64,000 bases of DNA from Cytophagales bacterium Alg240-R148 (lineage in GTDB: Bacteria; Bacteroidota; Bacteroidia; Cytophagales; Cyclobacteriaceae). The stretch lies in assembly GCA_900537185.1 (NCBI GenBank), contig LS999826.1:1597554-1661553 (forward strand), given 5' to 3'. Every line of letters begins with the position of its first letter. Position 1 is the stretch's first letter. Under the pieces are notes generated by a model. That model made no database searches. It worked only from the letters and a program-made list of their open reading frames with translations, and was not told where the DNA came from. The translations under genes and the position numbers were made by a program. This document shows, one piece after another, positions 45,795 through 53,763 of the stretch.

Positions 45795-46970
45795 TTAGTA
45801 GGTCATCATCATGCGTACACCCGGCACAAACGCAAAATTTTCACTTTTGGTATAATACCCTTGTAAACTCCCCGCAACCGAAACCCAATCTTGCAGGTAT
45901 AATTTGTAATAAGCATCAATTCCATATTCCAATTGTCCCGAAATTTCGTTGACCAAAAAGGCCGCACCGGCTTGGTCGCCCAGCCTGTTCAATGGATTCA
46001 GGTAAACAAACCCAGCTGTGTACGCAGCATTGTATTGGAGTACCCTACCGCTTCCATTGGAAAGTTTAAGTGTTAAAATTAACCGCTCAGAAATGCCTTG
46101 GTTTCCAATGTACATCCAACCGTTGCCAGAAGCTTTTTCACCACTTGTGGGGTAGGTATATAGGTTAAAAATGTGGTAGCTGTAGTATTTGTTTTTGGAA
46201 GGAATGGTCCAGCGCACAAAAGCTTGGTAGTTGTAAGTGGTATTGCCAAAGAAGTTTCCCGGATCAAAATAGGCATTGCGTGGGTTATCATCCAATACCT
46301 GAGCACCAAAAGAAATGAAATCGGTTAGATTAACTTCTGTAAATACCCCAAAGGCAGCATCCATGTCAGGCACGGGGTCTGATGCGGTTGTTTTGCTAAA
46401 GAGGGTCATCTTATCCCAGCCACTATAGGGGGTATTGCTCACATAAAAAGTGGGCTCCAGTTTCCCTACAGATACATCCCATAAACCGTTGAAAAAGAAA
46501 TTTTCTATGTGGAAATATTCTATCGAAAACCCTGCATCGGTTGCATCACTGGCATTGGGTACAGACAACATGTCGAGGTCTTTGGCAAACTGCTTGGGGT
46601 CACTACCTGAAAGCAGGTTGGTATGTTCTACCCATGCATGCATGTTAAGTTGGAAATTCTTGGTCTTTACCCACTTCCCTTGGTACAAAACACCCAAGTC
46701 ATAGTGCCAGGTACTTGTGCTTTTGTTATTGGAATAACCACCCTGCGCAATGGAGCCTAAATAACCTACAGCAGCGTGTTTCTTTTGGGAATAGGACCAA
46801 TGCTCAAAATTGGTTTTACCGGATTTTTTACCCGTGGCTTGTCTTTTTTCTATTTCTATTACTTGAAAAGGGTCTGGTTTGGATTGTAAAACCAATGAAT
46901 CTTGTTGGGCATACCCAGGCATTGATGCCAAGACCAAAGCTATGGGTCCCAAGTATTTTAACATCCTCAT
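45795..46970 (-). CDS. Outer-membrane porin-like protein (OprB-like)
   Basis: The start was set at 46970, just before a signal peptide (MLKYLGPIALVLASMPGYAQQ). The mature ~370 residues alternate as amphipathic strands with many aromatic and Gly residues (YLGSIAQGGYSNNKSTSTWHYDLGVLYQGKW, FEHWSYSQKKHAAVGYLGS, GFSIEYFHIENFFFNGLWDVSVGKLEPTFYVSNTPYSGWDKMTLF). The last strand ends in Tyr (FVPGVRMMMTY). The layout is that of carbohydrate-selective OprB-type porins; the substrate is not predictable. It overlaps nothing and is followed directly by a small lipoprotein gene upstream. Confidence 0.72.
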   Translation of the reverse strand: MRMLKYLGPIALVLASMPGYAQQDSLVLQSKPDPFQVIEIEKRQATGKKSGKTNFEHWSYSQKKHAAVGYLGSIAQGGYSNNKSTSTWHYDLGVLYQGKWVKTKNFQLNMHAWVEHTNLLSGSDPKQFAKDLDMLSVPNASDATDAGFSIEYFHIENFFFNGLWDVSVGKLEPTFYVSNTPYSGWDKMTLFSKTTASDPVPDMDAAFGVFTEVNLTDFISFGAQVLDDNPRNAYFDPGNFFGNTTYNYQAFVRWTIPSKNKYYSYHIFNLYTYPTSGEKASGNGWMYIGNQGISERLILTLKLSNGSGRVLQYNAAYTAGFVYLNPLNRLGDQAGAAFLVNEISGQLEYGIDAYYKLYLQDWVSVAGSLQGYYTKSENFAFVPGVRMMMTY

Positions 46971-46985
46971 ATAGCTGCTGTACAA

Positions 46986-47435
46986 TTAAAGCGTCAATCG
47001 AACCGTTTCACAGTTTTTATTCTTATCCGCCTTTAACAAATGAGAATCTCCAAATTCGTCTGTGTTGTTATCGTAATAATATCGGGTAATAAAAATGTAT
47101 TCCACTTCAGAACCGGGAAGTTCGTATTCAAAAATACCGGTTGTAACCGCACAATTGATGGTCTCTGTAGGACCAAAAGTAGCAATGGTGCCGATAAGTT
47201 GTTCACCGGGCGTTGGCCCTAAATAAATTTCAATTTTCACGACGTCTTCTACAACACCTCCAATGCGGTTGCTGGGCGCATAAAAAAGTGCTTTGGTGTA
47301 GCTGCAATTGCCATCTTTTTCTGCACTGCTGTCAAAATTTAGCGCATTAACATCTCTACAGCCTTCTTTTTTTTTGCACGATACAATACTGGAAATTAAA
47401 AAAAACACGACCACATATACTCCATATTTTTTCAT
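46986..47435 (-). CDS. Small lipoprotein with Cys-rich repeat motif
   Basis: The start was set at the ATG at 47435, giving a lipobox signal (MKKYGVYVVVFFLISSIVSC). It is followed by CRDVNALNFDSSAEKDGNCSY, a single copy of the C-x-ALN(Y/F)-xx-A-xx-DG-x-C-x-Y motif common in Bacteroidota surface proteins. The remainder (FYAPSNRIGGVVEDVVKIEIYLGPTPGEQLIGTIATF) is a beta-rich domain I do not recognise. It lies 15 bp upstream of the porin-like gene and is probably in the same operon. Confidence 0.7.
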   Translation of the reverse strand: MKKYGVYVVVFFLISSIVSCKKKEGCRDVNALNFDSSAEKDGNCSYTKALFYAPSNRIGGVVEDVVKIEIYLGPTPGEQLIGTIATFGPTETINCAVTTGIFEYELPGSEVEYIFITRYYYDNNTDEFGDSHLLKADKNKNCETVRLTL

Positions 47436-47479
47436 ATGGTTCAATTTAATGATTCTTTGACTACTTTTCTTCTTTGTTC

Positions 47480-47839
47480 CTATATAGTTGGCAAGGGTAA
47501 CTTGTGTTGTCTCAAAAAAGAGAGTTGGTCCCAATATCCTCTTTGAAATTTGATTTTCCCATGTTCAATATGAAAAAAACCACAACCTCTCAGTCCTAAT
47601 GGATCTTTCCATTCCAATATACCCCAATGTCCATCTTCAAAGATATGCTCGATTATGCAAGTCATTTCCGCCTGGCTGAACTCATTTTGAAACATTGCAC
47701 GGATGGCAGTTTTTCCTACAACCGGTTCGTTGGTTACTTGATGATTCACGGCATCTTCATGATAGAATTCTGAAACCTTTTCAGCATTTCCTTCATTAAA
47801 GGCTTTGACCCAATGTTCGATTAATTCTTTTGGTTTCAT
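47480..47839 (-). CDS. SnoaL/NTF2-like protein
   Basis: This 119-residue cytoplasmic protein fits SnoaL-like NTF2 folds: KELIEHWVKAFNEGNAEKVSEFYHEDAVNHQVTNEPVVGKTAIRAMFQNEF, then strands CIIEHIFEDGHWGILEWKDPLGLRGCGFFHIEHGKIKFQRGYWDQLSF. Members include polyketide cyclases and many proteins of unknown role. It is the first gene of a run that continues with the lipoprotein and the porin-like gene, with 44 bp between it and the lipoprotein. Confidence 0.85.
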   Translation of the reverse strand: MKPKELIEHWVKAFNEGNAEKVSEFYHEDAVNHQVTNEPVVGKTAIRAMFQNEFSQAEMTCIIEHIFEDGHWGILEWKDPLGLRGCGFFHIEHGKIKFQRGYWDQLSFLRQHKLPLPTI

Positions 47840-48391
47840 TTTATGGTGGTTAAAAATTTTGGTTGGCTACTGGACTGTGGGCTTTAGAGCGAATACGTTC
47901 AATTTTAATATAGAATAACGTTTATTAAATCACAAGTAGTTTAGAAGAAAGTGACATGCAACTTAGGTCGATACCAGGGGGTAAATCGTGTTATAATGCT
48001 TGCTTTATTTGTGCCATTTGCACTTCAATTATTCCCATCAAATAAGGGTTCTGTTCGTTTATTTAGGAAAAAAGCACCAAAGTTGCTTAAAAATTGACGA
48101 TCTACATGTTTTTCCTGTTTTTATCACCTTTGGCATCTCTTACATTAATTCCATTCTTTTACTATCAATATAAGTTGATTTTAAATACATCGAATATAGA
48201 TCGAAAGCAATGAACCCCAAACCGACCTCTTTTAAATGGTGTTAAAAAAATAGGTCTAAGTCTTGAAGTTATTGAAATCCAGATGTTTGAATTGGGCTGA
48301 GCCTGCTCAAAAGGATGAGTTACTGGATTTTCAATGTACACGGTTCTTCTTTTAGAACAATGCGTAGCGAATGTGTTTTCTGTTTGAAGTA
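47840..48391. other. Intergenic region without a recognised gene
   Basis: About 550 bp. It contains ATAACGTTTATTAAATCAC near 47925, which resembles the AACGTTTA ends of the cassette-array palindromes, but I could not find a convincing partner arm. No ORF with family signal was seen. Confidence 0.35.
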
Positions 48392-49111
48392 CTATTTCAG
48401 TTTATAATCAACAATAGAATAATGTCTTTCTACCAATGTTCCATTGGCAGTAGATTTAAAATATGTCTGAATCAACCCTACCTTTTCAGCAAAAACAAAC
48501 TCACCTTCTAGTTCTTTAACATATGGTTCATCGTAGTAGGATAAAGAACATGAAAAGCTGACTTTTGTAGTGTTTTGATATTCAATTCCATTGATGTTAA
48601 GTACATCAGATGTTTCAGATATATGAAAGTTGTATAATACGGGTACAACCATTGTATTTCCAACAAATTGATATTCAATATTGAATTCGTTAGTCCAACT
48701 TGAACCAAGGTCTTCGTTTCGAAAAATATTAATTTCAAACGGGGTTGTAGTAATGTCGGATTCCAGCACCATTCTTAAATAAACGCCTTCAGCATCCTCT
48801 CTAATCCACCCCAATGCATTTTCACCATAAAAGTTAGATACGCCAGGGAATTCATGAAAAGGGAAGGGAAAGGCTTCAAACTTGTAATAAGTTTTGTTTC
48901 CGATGTCTTCTGTTTTAAGTGTTTTTACTAAATGAATGTCTTCATTATGGTCTTTATAGGACCAGCTATTTCCAATTTTCACAGGAAATAAATTAATAGC
49001 TTCGTCAATTTCCAAATCAGTGGATTCATTGTCTTTGCAACTTGTAAACACTATTAGTAGAAAAAATGTTTTAACCAAGCAGCCCGATAGGTTTCTAAAC
49101 TCTCTATTCAT
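48392..49111 (-). CDS. Hypothetical lipoprotein
   Basis: A 239-residue product with a lipobox signal (FFLLIVFTSCKDNES). The body is beta-rich with LFPVKIGNSWSYKDHNEDIHLVKTLKTEDIGNKTYYKF near the N-terminus, a pattern frequent in Bacteroidota lipoproteins of unknown function, and ends KVGLIQTYFKSTANGTLVERHYSIVDYKLK. It lies to the left of a recombinase stub (49195-49291), so it may once have been an integrase-proximal cassette. Confidence 0.65.
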   Translation of the reverse strand: MNREFRNLSGCLVKTFFLLIVFTSCKDNESTDLEIDEAINLFPVKIGNSWSYKDHNEDIHLVKTLKTEDIGNKTYYKFEAFPFPFHEFPGVSNFYGENALGWIREDAEGVYLRMVLESDITTTPFEINIFRNEDLGSSWTNEFNIEYQFVGNTMVVPVLYNFHISETSDVLNINGIEYQNTTKVSFSCSLSYYDEPYVKELEGEFVFAEKVGLIQTYFKSTANGTLVERHYSIVDYKLK

Positions 49112-49194
49112 TTTGAAGGATAATTTCTTTTAAAAAAATGGTAATAATGCTCTAACTGCACCAAATACAGGTATATCAATTTTAAGATGAGTCC

Positions 49195-49291
49195 AAAACT
49201 AATATTTAAATCAGACTTTTTATAGTTATAATGGTATGGATCGCTACACGTGTATAGGTTTTTGTAGTTTTACTGCTTTTATGTCTTAAAA
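49195..49291 (-). pseudogene. Decayed stub of tyrosine recombinase 3' end
   Basis: The segment aligns by eye with the end of the recombinase gene at 63.7 kb. Exact shared words include gactttttatagtt, gtttt-tactgcttt and, in shifted spacing, atgg and tgtg; the final tcttaaaa matches gcctaaaa. The reading frame is not maintained. The similarity ends at about 49291, six bases before the stop codon of the Ada-type gene. It stops at the same place in the recombinase gene as the stubs at 45.6, 54.7 and 60.0 kb. Confidence 0.72.
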
Positions 49292-49296
49292 ATTAT

Positions 49297-50364
49297 CTAC
49301 AACCTACTTGTAGCAGCATTTTTAAGTTCGTGTTCAATAAGCCATTTTTTGCGTTCAATGCCACCGCCATATCCGGTCAAATTTCCGTCTTTTCCAATGA
49401 CTCTATGACAAGGTATTACAATAGAAATGCGGTTGCAGCCATTGGCGGATGCCACTGCTCTAACTGCTTTTGGCTTGTTAATTTTTTCAGCTTGTTCTTG
49501 GTAAGTGGCGGTGGTTCCGTACTCAATTTTTTGTAAACAGTTCCATACAGAAATTTGAAAGGCAGTGCCGATTGGTTCAAGTTGAAGGGCAAAGTCTTTT
49601 CTAACACCTGCAAAGTACTCCTTTATTTCTTTTTTGGCTTGTTTGGTATGTTCATTCTCTCCAGAAATAATATTGGCTTTTAATAACTTTTGCAAGTCCT
49701 TAAATTCTGTTTCGAGCTTTCTTCTATCAACAAATTCAAGCAAACATATTCCATTTTCGGTTGCGCAAACAAACATGGGTCCTAAAGGGGTTGTAAGCCT
49801 ATTGATAAGAATAATGTTCTTATCCTTGCTGTGAACTGGTGATTGGCCTATTAATTTCTTAAATGTATATCCAAAGCCACTTAAAGAATCATAACCTGTA
49901 TCAAAAGCCGTATGGGTGGCCTTCTTTCCATGTTTTAACTCTTGCAGCGCATTGTTTATTCTATACATTCTTTGGTAGGCGTGAAAACTCATACCATAAT
50001 TTTTGTTGAACCACCTTCTCACCACTTCTGGACTAATCTCTTTTTGTCTTAATTGGAAGTCGGTTATTTTATCTTTAGGGTGTTCTTTTATTAGCGATAT
50101 GGCTCTTTCTACCTGCTCAGGTGCTTGGTTGGCATTTTCTGTAGGTTTACAAATTTTGCATGGTCTGTAGCCATTGTCTAAGGCGTCTTTAAACGAGGTG
50201 TAAAACTCTACGTTTTTCCGCTTCGGTTTTCTGGCCCTACAAGTAGCAATACAAAAAACCGAAGTGGTTCTTACCCCTGCAAAAAAAATACCCACATAGT
50301 GCTGCTTTCTGTCTAGCAGTGCTTGGTAATAGTTTTCGATTGTATTGTGGTCTGTTATCAGCAT
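49297..50364 (-). CDS. ada: Ada-type DNA repair protein: AdaA Zn domain, HTH and O6-alkylguanine transferase
   Basis: This 355-residue protein has three Ada modules. The N-terminal zinc-binding domain is FCIATCRARKPKRKNVEFYTSFKDALDNGYRPCKICKP, with the two Cys pairs. An AraC-type HTH follows (ISPEVVRRWFNKNYGMSFHAYQRMYRINNALQELKHGKKATHTAFDTGYDSLSGFGYTFKKLIG). The C-terminal methyltransferase has the active-site PCHR at about residue 321 (VIPCHRVIGKDGNLTGYGGG). Ada removes alkyl groups from DNA and, when methylated, activates repair genes. Its ATG directly follows the stop codon of the PEP-mutase-like gene. It is next to a recombinase stub. Confidence 0.92.
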   Translation of the reverse strand: MLITDHNTIENYYQALLDRKQHYVGIFFAGVRTTSVFCIATCRARKPKRKNVEFYTSFKDALDNGYRPCKICKPTENANQAPEQVERAISLIKEHPKDKITDFQLRQKEISPEVVRRWFNKNYGMSFHAYQRMYRINNALQELKHGKKATHTAFDTGYDSLSGFGYTFKKLIGQSPVHSKDKNIILINRLTTPLGPMFVCATENGICLLEFVDRRKLETEFKDLQKLLKANIISGENEHTKQAKKEIKEYFAGVRKDFALQLEPIGTAFQISVWNCLQKIEYGTTATYQEQAEKINKPKAVRAVASANGCNRISIVIPCHRVIGKDGNLTGYGGGIERKKWLIEHELKNAATSRL

Positions 50365-51120
50365 TTAAAAAATGGGCTTAAAAGATTTTTGATTTAATAC
50401 AGTTTGTGCCATTTGTTCCAAATTACCATACATTTTTTCGAATAGAAAATTACCCATACTGATTCGTTTCACACCTAAACTGGTCAATGTATCAAAATTG
50501 GGAAGGTTGGGCATGCACATTACATTAATTGGTAAATCAGTAGAATGTACAACTGCTTTTATATCGTTTTCTTTTTCAATACAAGGTGTGAAAATTCCGT
50601 CCGCTCCAGCGCTTTTGTACAGTTGAATCCTTTTTATGCTTTCTTCAACGGCATTTTCTTGGTGAAGGATGAAGGCATCGGTTCTTACATTGATAAAAAC
50701 ATCTATACTATCTTTTAGCAATTGTTCCTTTATTGCCGCAATCGTATCAGCGAAATCAGTACAATTTAACAATGTCCGTTTTCCGTGCACTACACTATCT
50801 TCGATATTAATACCCACCACACCAAGTGCTGCCAACCTTTTAATATGGCTGGCAATTGTTGTTGGTTGGCGGCTGTACCCAGACTCCAAATCTACCGACA
50901 ATGGAAGGGTGGTAGTAAGTGCTATTCGTTTTATAATATATTCTAATTCAGAAAATGCCATTTCCTCACCGTCTTTGTAGCCCAAAAGGGTAGCAATAGC
51001 CGAACTTGAAGTGCCTATGGCCTGAAAATTGAGCTTTTCCATAGCTTTGATGCTGGGTACGTCCCAAACGTTGCCAATGAGCAATGGTTTGTCTTGGTAG
51101 TGCAAATCTTTAAATTTCAT
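50365..51120 (-). CDS. Isocitrate lyase/PEP mutase family protein
   Basis: The 251-residue TIM-barrel protein matches the PEP mutase/ICL superfamily: LLIGNVWDVPSIKAMEKLNFQAIGTSSSAIATLLGYKDGEEM, LPLSVDLESGYSRQP (metal-site DLESGY), GVVGINIEDSVVHGKRTLL (the NIEDS motif) and INVRTDAF. Related enzymes cleave or rearrange C-C or P-C bonds in small acids; this subfamily is generally unassigned. It lies immediately upstream of the Ada gene with TAA and ATG abutting, so the two form an operon. Confidence 0.9.
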   Translation of the reverse strand: MKFKDLHYQDKPLLIGNVWDVPSIKAMEKLNFQAIGTSSSAIATLLGYKDGEEMAFSELEYIIKRIALTTTLPLSVDLESGYSRQPTTIASHIKRLAALGVVGINIEDSVVHGKRTLLNCTDFADTIAAIKEQLLKDSIDVFINVRTDAFILHQENAVEESIKRIQLYKSAGADGIFTPCIEKENDIKAVVHSTDLPINVMCMPNLPNFDTLTSLGVKRISMGNFLFEKMYGNLEQMAQTVLNQKSFKPIF

Positions 51121-51518
51121 CCTTAGTGTTTTAGTACAAAGTAACGAAGATGGAATTTAGCCAGCAACCGAAAACTGGACGAGTATTTTTTTGCTCTTGT
51201 AGGATGCCTTTTTTTGTTATAGGATATAGGGGGTAGGAGGTCGGGTTTTCGCTTTTTTGTTCGAGTTTTTAGATGGGAATTGGTGTTAGGGTTAAGTTAG
51301 GTAGGGACAAAAAATGGAGACTTTTTTAAGTGTAAAGTTAACCCCTTTTATCGAAGTGAAAAATGATAACTGTCGGCATTTAGAGGTGTATTATAGTTTG
51401 CCTGAAGAACCGCTGTATATGCTCGCGAGCACGGGGTGTGAGGAGAGGAGGGACATGGTCCCATAGGTACTGGGTGTAAAAGGCACTCGGCCGTCTGCTC
51501 GATTATAAATTTGTCATT
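51121..51518. other. Intergenic region with a possible gene remnant
   Basis: About 400 bp at the left end of the cassette array. A plus-strand open stretch (51314-51466) reads METFLSVKLTPFIEVKNDN and onward to a TAG, with a GGGACATGGTCCC hairpin and a GCTCGCGAGC palindrome nearby. The sequence after the stop stays structured. It looks like a relic of a mobile or cassette gene, but I cannot name it. Confidence 0.35.
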
Positions 51519-51890
51519 TTAATTGTCTTTTTTTGAAATAACTACCTCTATTGATTTGTCGTAGTTAATATTTTTTAATTGTATAAAGTATCCTTTCCAA
51601 ATTATGGAATCGTAACGTTCAATATTAGATAACCCATCTTCATTTTTGGGAGTCCCTGCAATTCCGTGTTCAGAAAGAATTATTTCATAATATTTATTGT
51701 CTTGAAAAAGGGACAGATGCGCGGTTGCTGTTTCGGCTTGCCCTAATTCGGGGGATGGTTTGTGTGAGAATCTTGTCAATAATATTGATAGGGAGTCATT
51801 AACGTTTTCTTTTTTGTTGAGATCTAATTTTAGAATACTCATTTTCCTGTTATAAATTGGGTGTCGATTTACTTTGAGAATTCGCAGCAT
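51519..51890 (-). CDS. Hypothetical cassette protein
   Basis: A 123-residue soluble product; a second start at 51842 (MSILKLDLNKKENV) would give about 107 residues and is equally plausible. Recognisable features are limited to SHKPSPELGQAETATAHLSLFQDNKYYEIILSEHGIAGTPKNEDGLSNIERYDSIIWKGYFIQLKNI. No family is recognised. It is the leftmost gene of the array with an intact frame. A cassette-end motif (tataccttgttgcc, ~51955-51968) lies about 65 bp upstream of it, similar to the one at 59.45 kb. Confidence 0.6.
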   Translation of the reverse strand: MLRILKVNRHPIYNRKMSILKLDLNKKENVNDSLSILLTRFSHKPSPELGQAETATAHLSLFQDNKYYEIILSEHGIAGTPKNEDGLSNIERYDSIIWKGYFIQLKNINYDKSIEVVISKKDN

Positions 51891-51973
51891 TATTTATTAA
51901 AAATAAAATAATTTGAATCGAGTTTATTTTTTTTGAGGTTTTATTTACTCAACATATACCTTGTTGCCAGTTT

Positions 51974-52327
51974 TTATTTATTGTTAAGTTTCCAAATTTC
52001 ATCAAATTCGTTAGAATTAAGGTCGTTTAGTAGTCGTAATAATTTTTTTTCTTTTTTATCAACAAAAGTTCTGTTCCAATTTAGGTGGAGCAAATCAACT
52101 TTACATTGTTGGAGGTACCCAACATTTAACCCGCCTTTGTCCACCAGGTAATCCTCAATAAAATTAAATAACTCCGTGTCTTCGATTAATATGTGCAGTT
52201 CATTCCATTCAGATTTAAAAACTTTGATGTGGTGTTCGTCATATATTAGATTGTCAGATAAGGGTAAACCGTAATTTCTATCCCAATGTCAATTGATTTC
52301 GTTTTTGAATTTGCTGAAAAGTTTCAT
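51974..52327 (-). pseudogene. Cassette gene interrupted by an in-frame TGA
   Basis: From the ATG at 52327 the frame reads MKLFSKFKNEIN, then TGA (52289-52291), then HWDRNYGLPLSDNLIYDEH and on for about 105 residues in the same frame to a TAA at 51974. The continuous frame and coding-like composition after the stop suggest a Trp codon (TGG) mutated to TGA. No family recognised. An internal restart is possible but no good start codon is near. A read error is the main alternative. Confidence 0.6.
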
Positions 52328-52329
52328 CT

Positions 52330-52614
52330 TTATAAAATCCAATTGAGGTTGAGAGCCTTGCATTTTGGACAAATTATATTTTCCTCGTCTAATTTTAGAT
52401 AATCACATTGATTACATTTCCCATAGTTTTCATTAATATGAGTTACTATATATTTAGATTCAAGGTGAGACAAACCATATTGGTTCATGAGCACTTTTAC
52501 CGTTTTTATACCAGATTCAATTTTAATTTTAGTTAATTCTTTTTTCTCTGATTGAGAAAATTGAGGGAGATCAATACCTTCTTTTGGTAAACAATTTTTG
52601 CACTTGACTCTCAT
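52330..52614 (-). CDS. Small zinc-ribbon cassette protein
   Basis: The start was set at the ATG at 52614 (MRVKCKNCLPKEGIDLPQF); 22 upstream in-frame codons run into the palindrome of the neighbouring cassette site and are unlikely to be coding. The ~94 residues carry CxxC at the N-terminus (CKNC), and a C-terminal pair of CxxC motifs (CNQC and CPKC) that can form a zinc ribbon. The middle is helical (IKTVKVLMNQYGLSHLESKYIVTHINENYGK). Function unknown. It ends two bases before the start of the interrupted gene to its left. Confidence 0.7.
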   Translation of the reverse strand: MRVKCKNCLPKEGIDLPQFSQSEKKELTKIKIESGIKTVKVLMNQYGLSHLESKYIVTHINENYGKCNQCDYLKLDEENIICPKCKALNLNWIL

Positions 52615-52632
52615 AATGAATTTCAATTTCTT

Positions 52633-52702
52633 AAACACTCGGCTATGCGGAGTGCGGGATTTGAAAAGCGGATTTTTCAAATTTGCACGTAGCCAAGAGT
52701 TT
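52633..52702. repeat. attC-like palindrome
   Basis: Outer arms AAACACTCGGCTATGCG and ACGTAGCCAAGAGTTT pair imperfectly; an inner palindrome (ATTTGAAAA / TTTTCAAAT) forms a second hairpin. The structure lies just upstream of the zinc-ribbon gene start. Confidence 0.55.
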
Positions 52703-52739
52703 ATATTTTGTTTTTAATTAATTCACTTTAAATTCCAAA

Positions 52740-52816
52740 TTAAAGTATTGGCGGACTTTCCAATCCCCACGAAAATATTCTGACCGATGAAACCCCATTC
52801 ATTCATAGCATTTGTT
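52740..52816 (-). pseudogene. 3' remnant of a paralogue of the 57.6-kb lipoprotein gene
   Basis: The sequence closely matches the final coding part of the gene at 57626-58573 (NAMNEW-VSLVRMFSWGLESPP in that protein). Here one extra G after the EW codons shifts the frame, and after it the remnant reads VSSVRIFSWGLESPPIL and stops. Its right end overlaps the last codons of the 52803 gene, which therefore uses remnant DNA for its C-terminus (TQQML). Confidence 0.75.
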
Positions 52817-53165
52817 GTGTTTTCGTTTTTCTTAATGAATCGAGAAGGCCTATAATTTCTTTTTCACTATTAGCAATTTGGTTTAATGCCCAACAGCGTT
52901 CATAATCTTCCTTAGTTCGAGGAACGTTTGACCCGATTGAAATTGCCCAAATCCCATGTTCTGGTTTTCTGGAATTCAAATCTGAATATTGTGGATCTAC
53001 TAGAAGAGTCAAGTAAGCAAGGGCATCCTTCGTTGACCAATTCGACTTGAGTTTTATAATCACATCAGCCCACCATTCGGTTTTTAAATCGACGATTGTT
53101 ATCTCCCAACCCGAATCTTCGATTCGGTTCATAATCTGTTCAATTCTTGGGTCAGAGTGTGTCAT
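52803..53165 (-). CDS. Hypothetical cassette protein (first of a coupled pair)
   Basis: A 120-residue soluble product: MTHSDPRIEQIMNRIEDSGWEITIVDLKTEWWADVIIKLKSNWSTKDALAYLTLLVDPQYSDLNSRKPEHGIWAISIGSNVPRTKEDYERCW is described here only by its short motifs, WWADV and GIWAISIG; I do not recognise a family. Its ATG overlaps the stop of the upstream gene (ATGA, 53162-53165), so the two are translationally coupled. The last codons lie in a remnant of another cassette gene. Confidence 0.65.
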   Translation of the reverse strand: MTHSDPRIEQIMNRIEDSGWEITIVDLKTEWWADVIIKLKSNWSTKDALAYLTLLVDPQYSDLNSRKPEHGIWAISIGSNVPRTKEDYERCWALNQIANSEKEIIGLLDSLRKTKTQQML

Positions 53166-53545
53166 TTAAATTTGTTTTGGTATTCACGTACATGATGGGG
53201 GAATTCTTCTTCGTAAAACGGATAACTGACACCTTCAATTGAAATTTCAAACCCTTCGCTATTCAATCCGCTTATTTTGTTTCCCATTCCAGTTATTTCG
53301 ATTCCCTCTTTGTTCTTAATTGTTAGAGAATTGATTGTTCTAGTTGATATTAGTTTGTCTTCTGGGTAGTCATCAGTAACTTCGATGTTTTTGGATTGAC
53401 AATAAGACTTGAAGAAGTCATAGCTAAATCTACTGTGATTGAATATGATTTCTCCAAAAACAACTCCCATCGGTGCATCAGCCTTCTCAAGTCGAGTAGT
53501 TCCTATTAGTTCTCCTTCAAGTTCAATGCGATAAATTTTGCTCAT
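53162..53545 (-). CDS. Hypothetical cassette protein (second of a coupled pair)
   Basis: The start was taken at MSKIYRIELEGELIG (53545); two codons upstream is another ATG. The ~127 residues look beta-rich (EGELIGTTRLEKADAPMGVVFGEI, GFEISIEGVSYPFYEEEFPHHV). No family recognised. It overlaps the next gene by 4 bp, so the two form a bicistronic cassette bounded by palindromes at 52.6-52.8 and 53.6-53.7 kb. Confidence 0.65.
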   Translation of the reverse strand: MSKIYRIELEGELIGTTRLEKADAPMGVVFGEIIFNHSRFSYDFFKSYCQSKNIEVTDDYPEDKLISTRTINSLTIKNKEGIEITGMGNKISGLNSEGFEISIEGVSYPFYEEEFPHHVREYQNKFK

Positions 53546-53557
53546 AACCAATGAAAC

Positions 53558-53749
53558 ACAACGGCTCGTATAAGAAACGTAAGTGATTTAGAGGTACTTA
53601 CCTGTCAATTTACACTGAGCCAAATTTGCGATTAGACACAAATTTAATATTTTAAAACTAACCGTCAAATCGCAGATTTGGCGGAGCTGATTAAATGCAC
53701 CGAAGTTCCGTAAACCACTGAGCCACTTATGTTTTTTATACATTGTTGT
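53558..53749. repeat. attC-like long palindrome
   Basis: Outer arms ACAACGGCTCGTATAAG(AAACGTAAGTG) and the reverse of CACTTATGTTTTTTATACA(TTGTTGT) pair imperfectly across a ~190-bp site. Inside, GCCAAATTTGCGATT pairs with AATCGCAGATTTGGC. The outer ends carry CAAC and GTTG. This length and shape resemble long integron attC/VCR sites. Confidence 0.6.
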
Positions 53750-53763
53750 ACGCCGTATTTCTT

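Noticed and set aside
52289..52291. TGA as a selenocysteine codon
   Set aside because: No SECIS-like hairpin was seen and the gene has no selenoprotein features. A Trp to stop change or read error is simpler.
52615..52680. N-terminal extension of the zinc-ribbon gene
   Set aside because: The extra 22 codons are the transcript of an intercassette palindrome; the ATG at 52614 starts a sensible zinc-ribbon protein.
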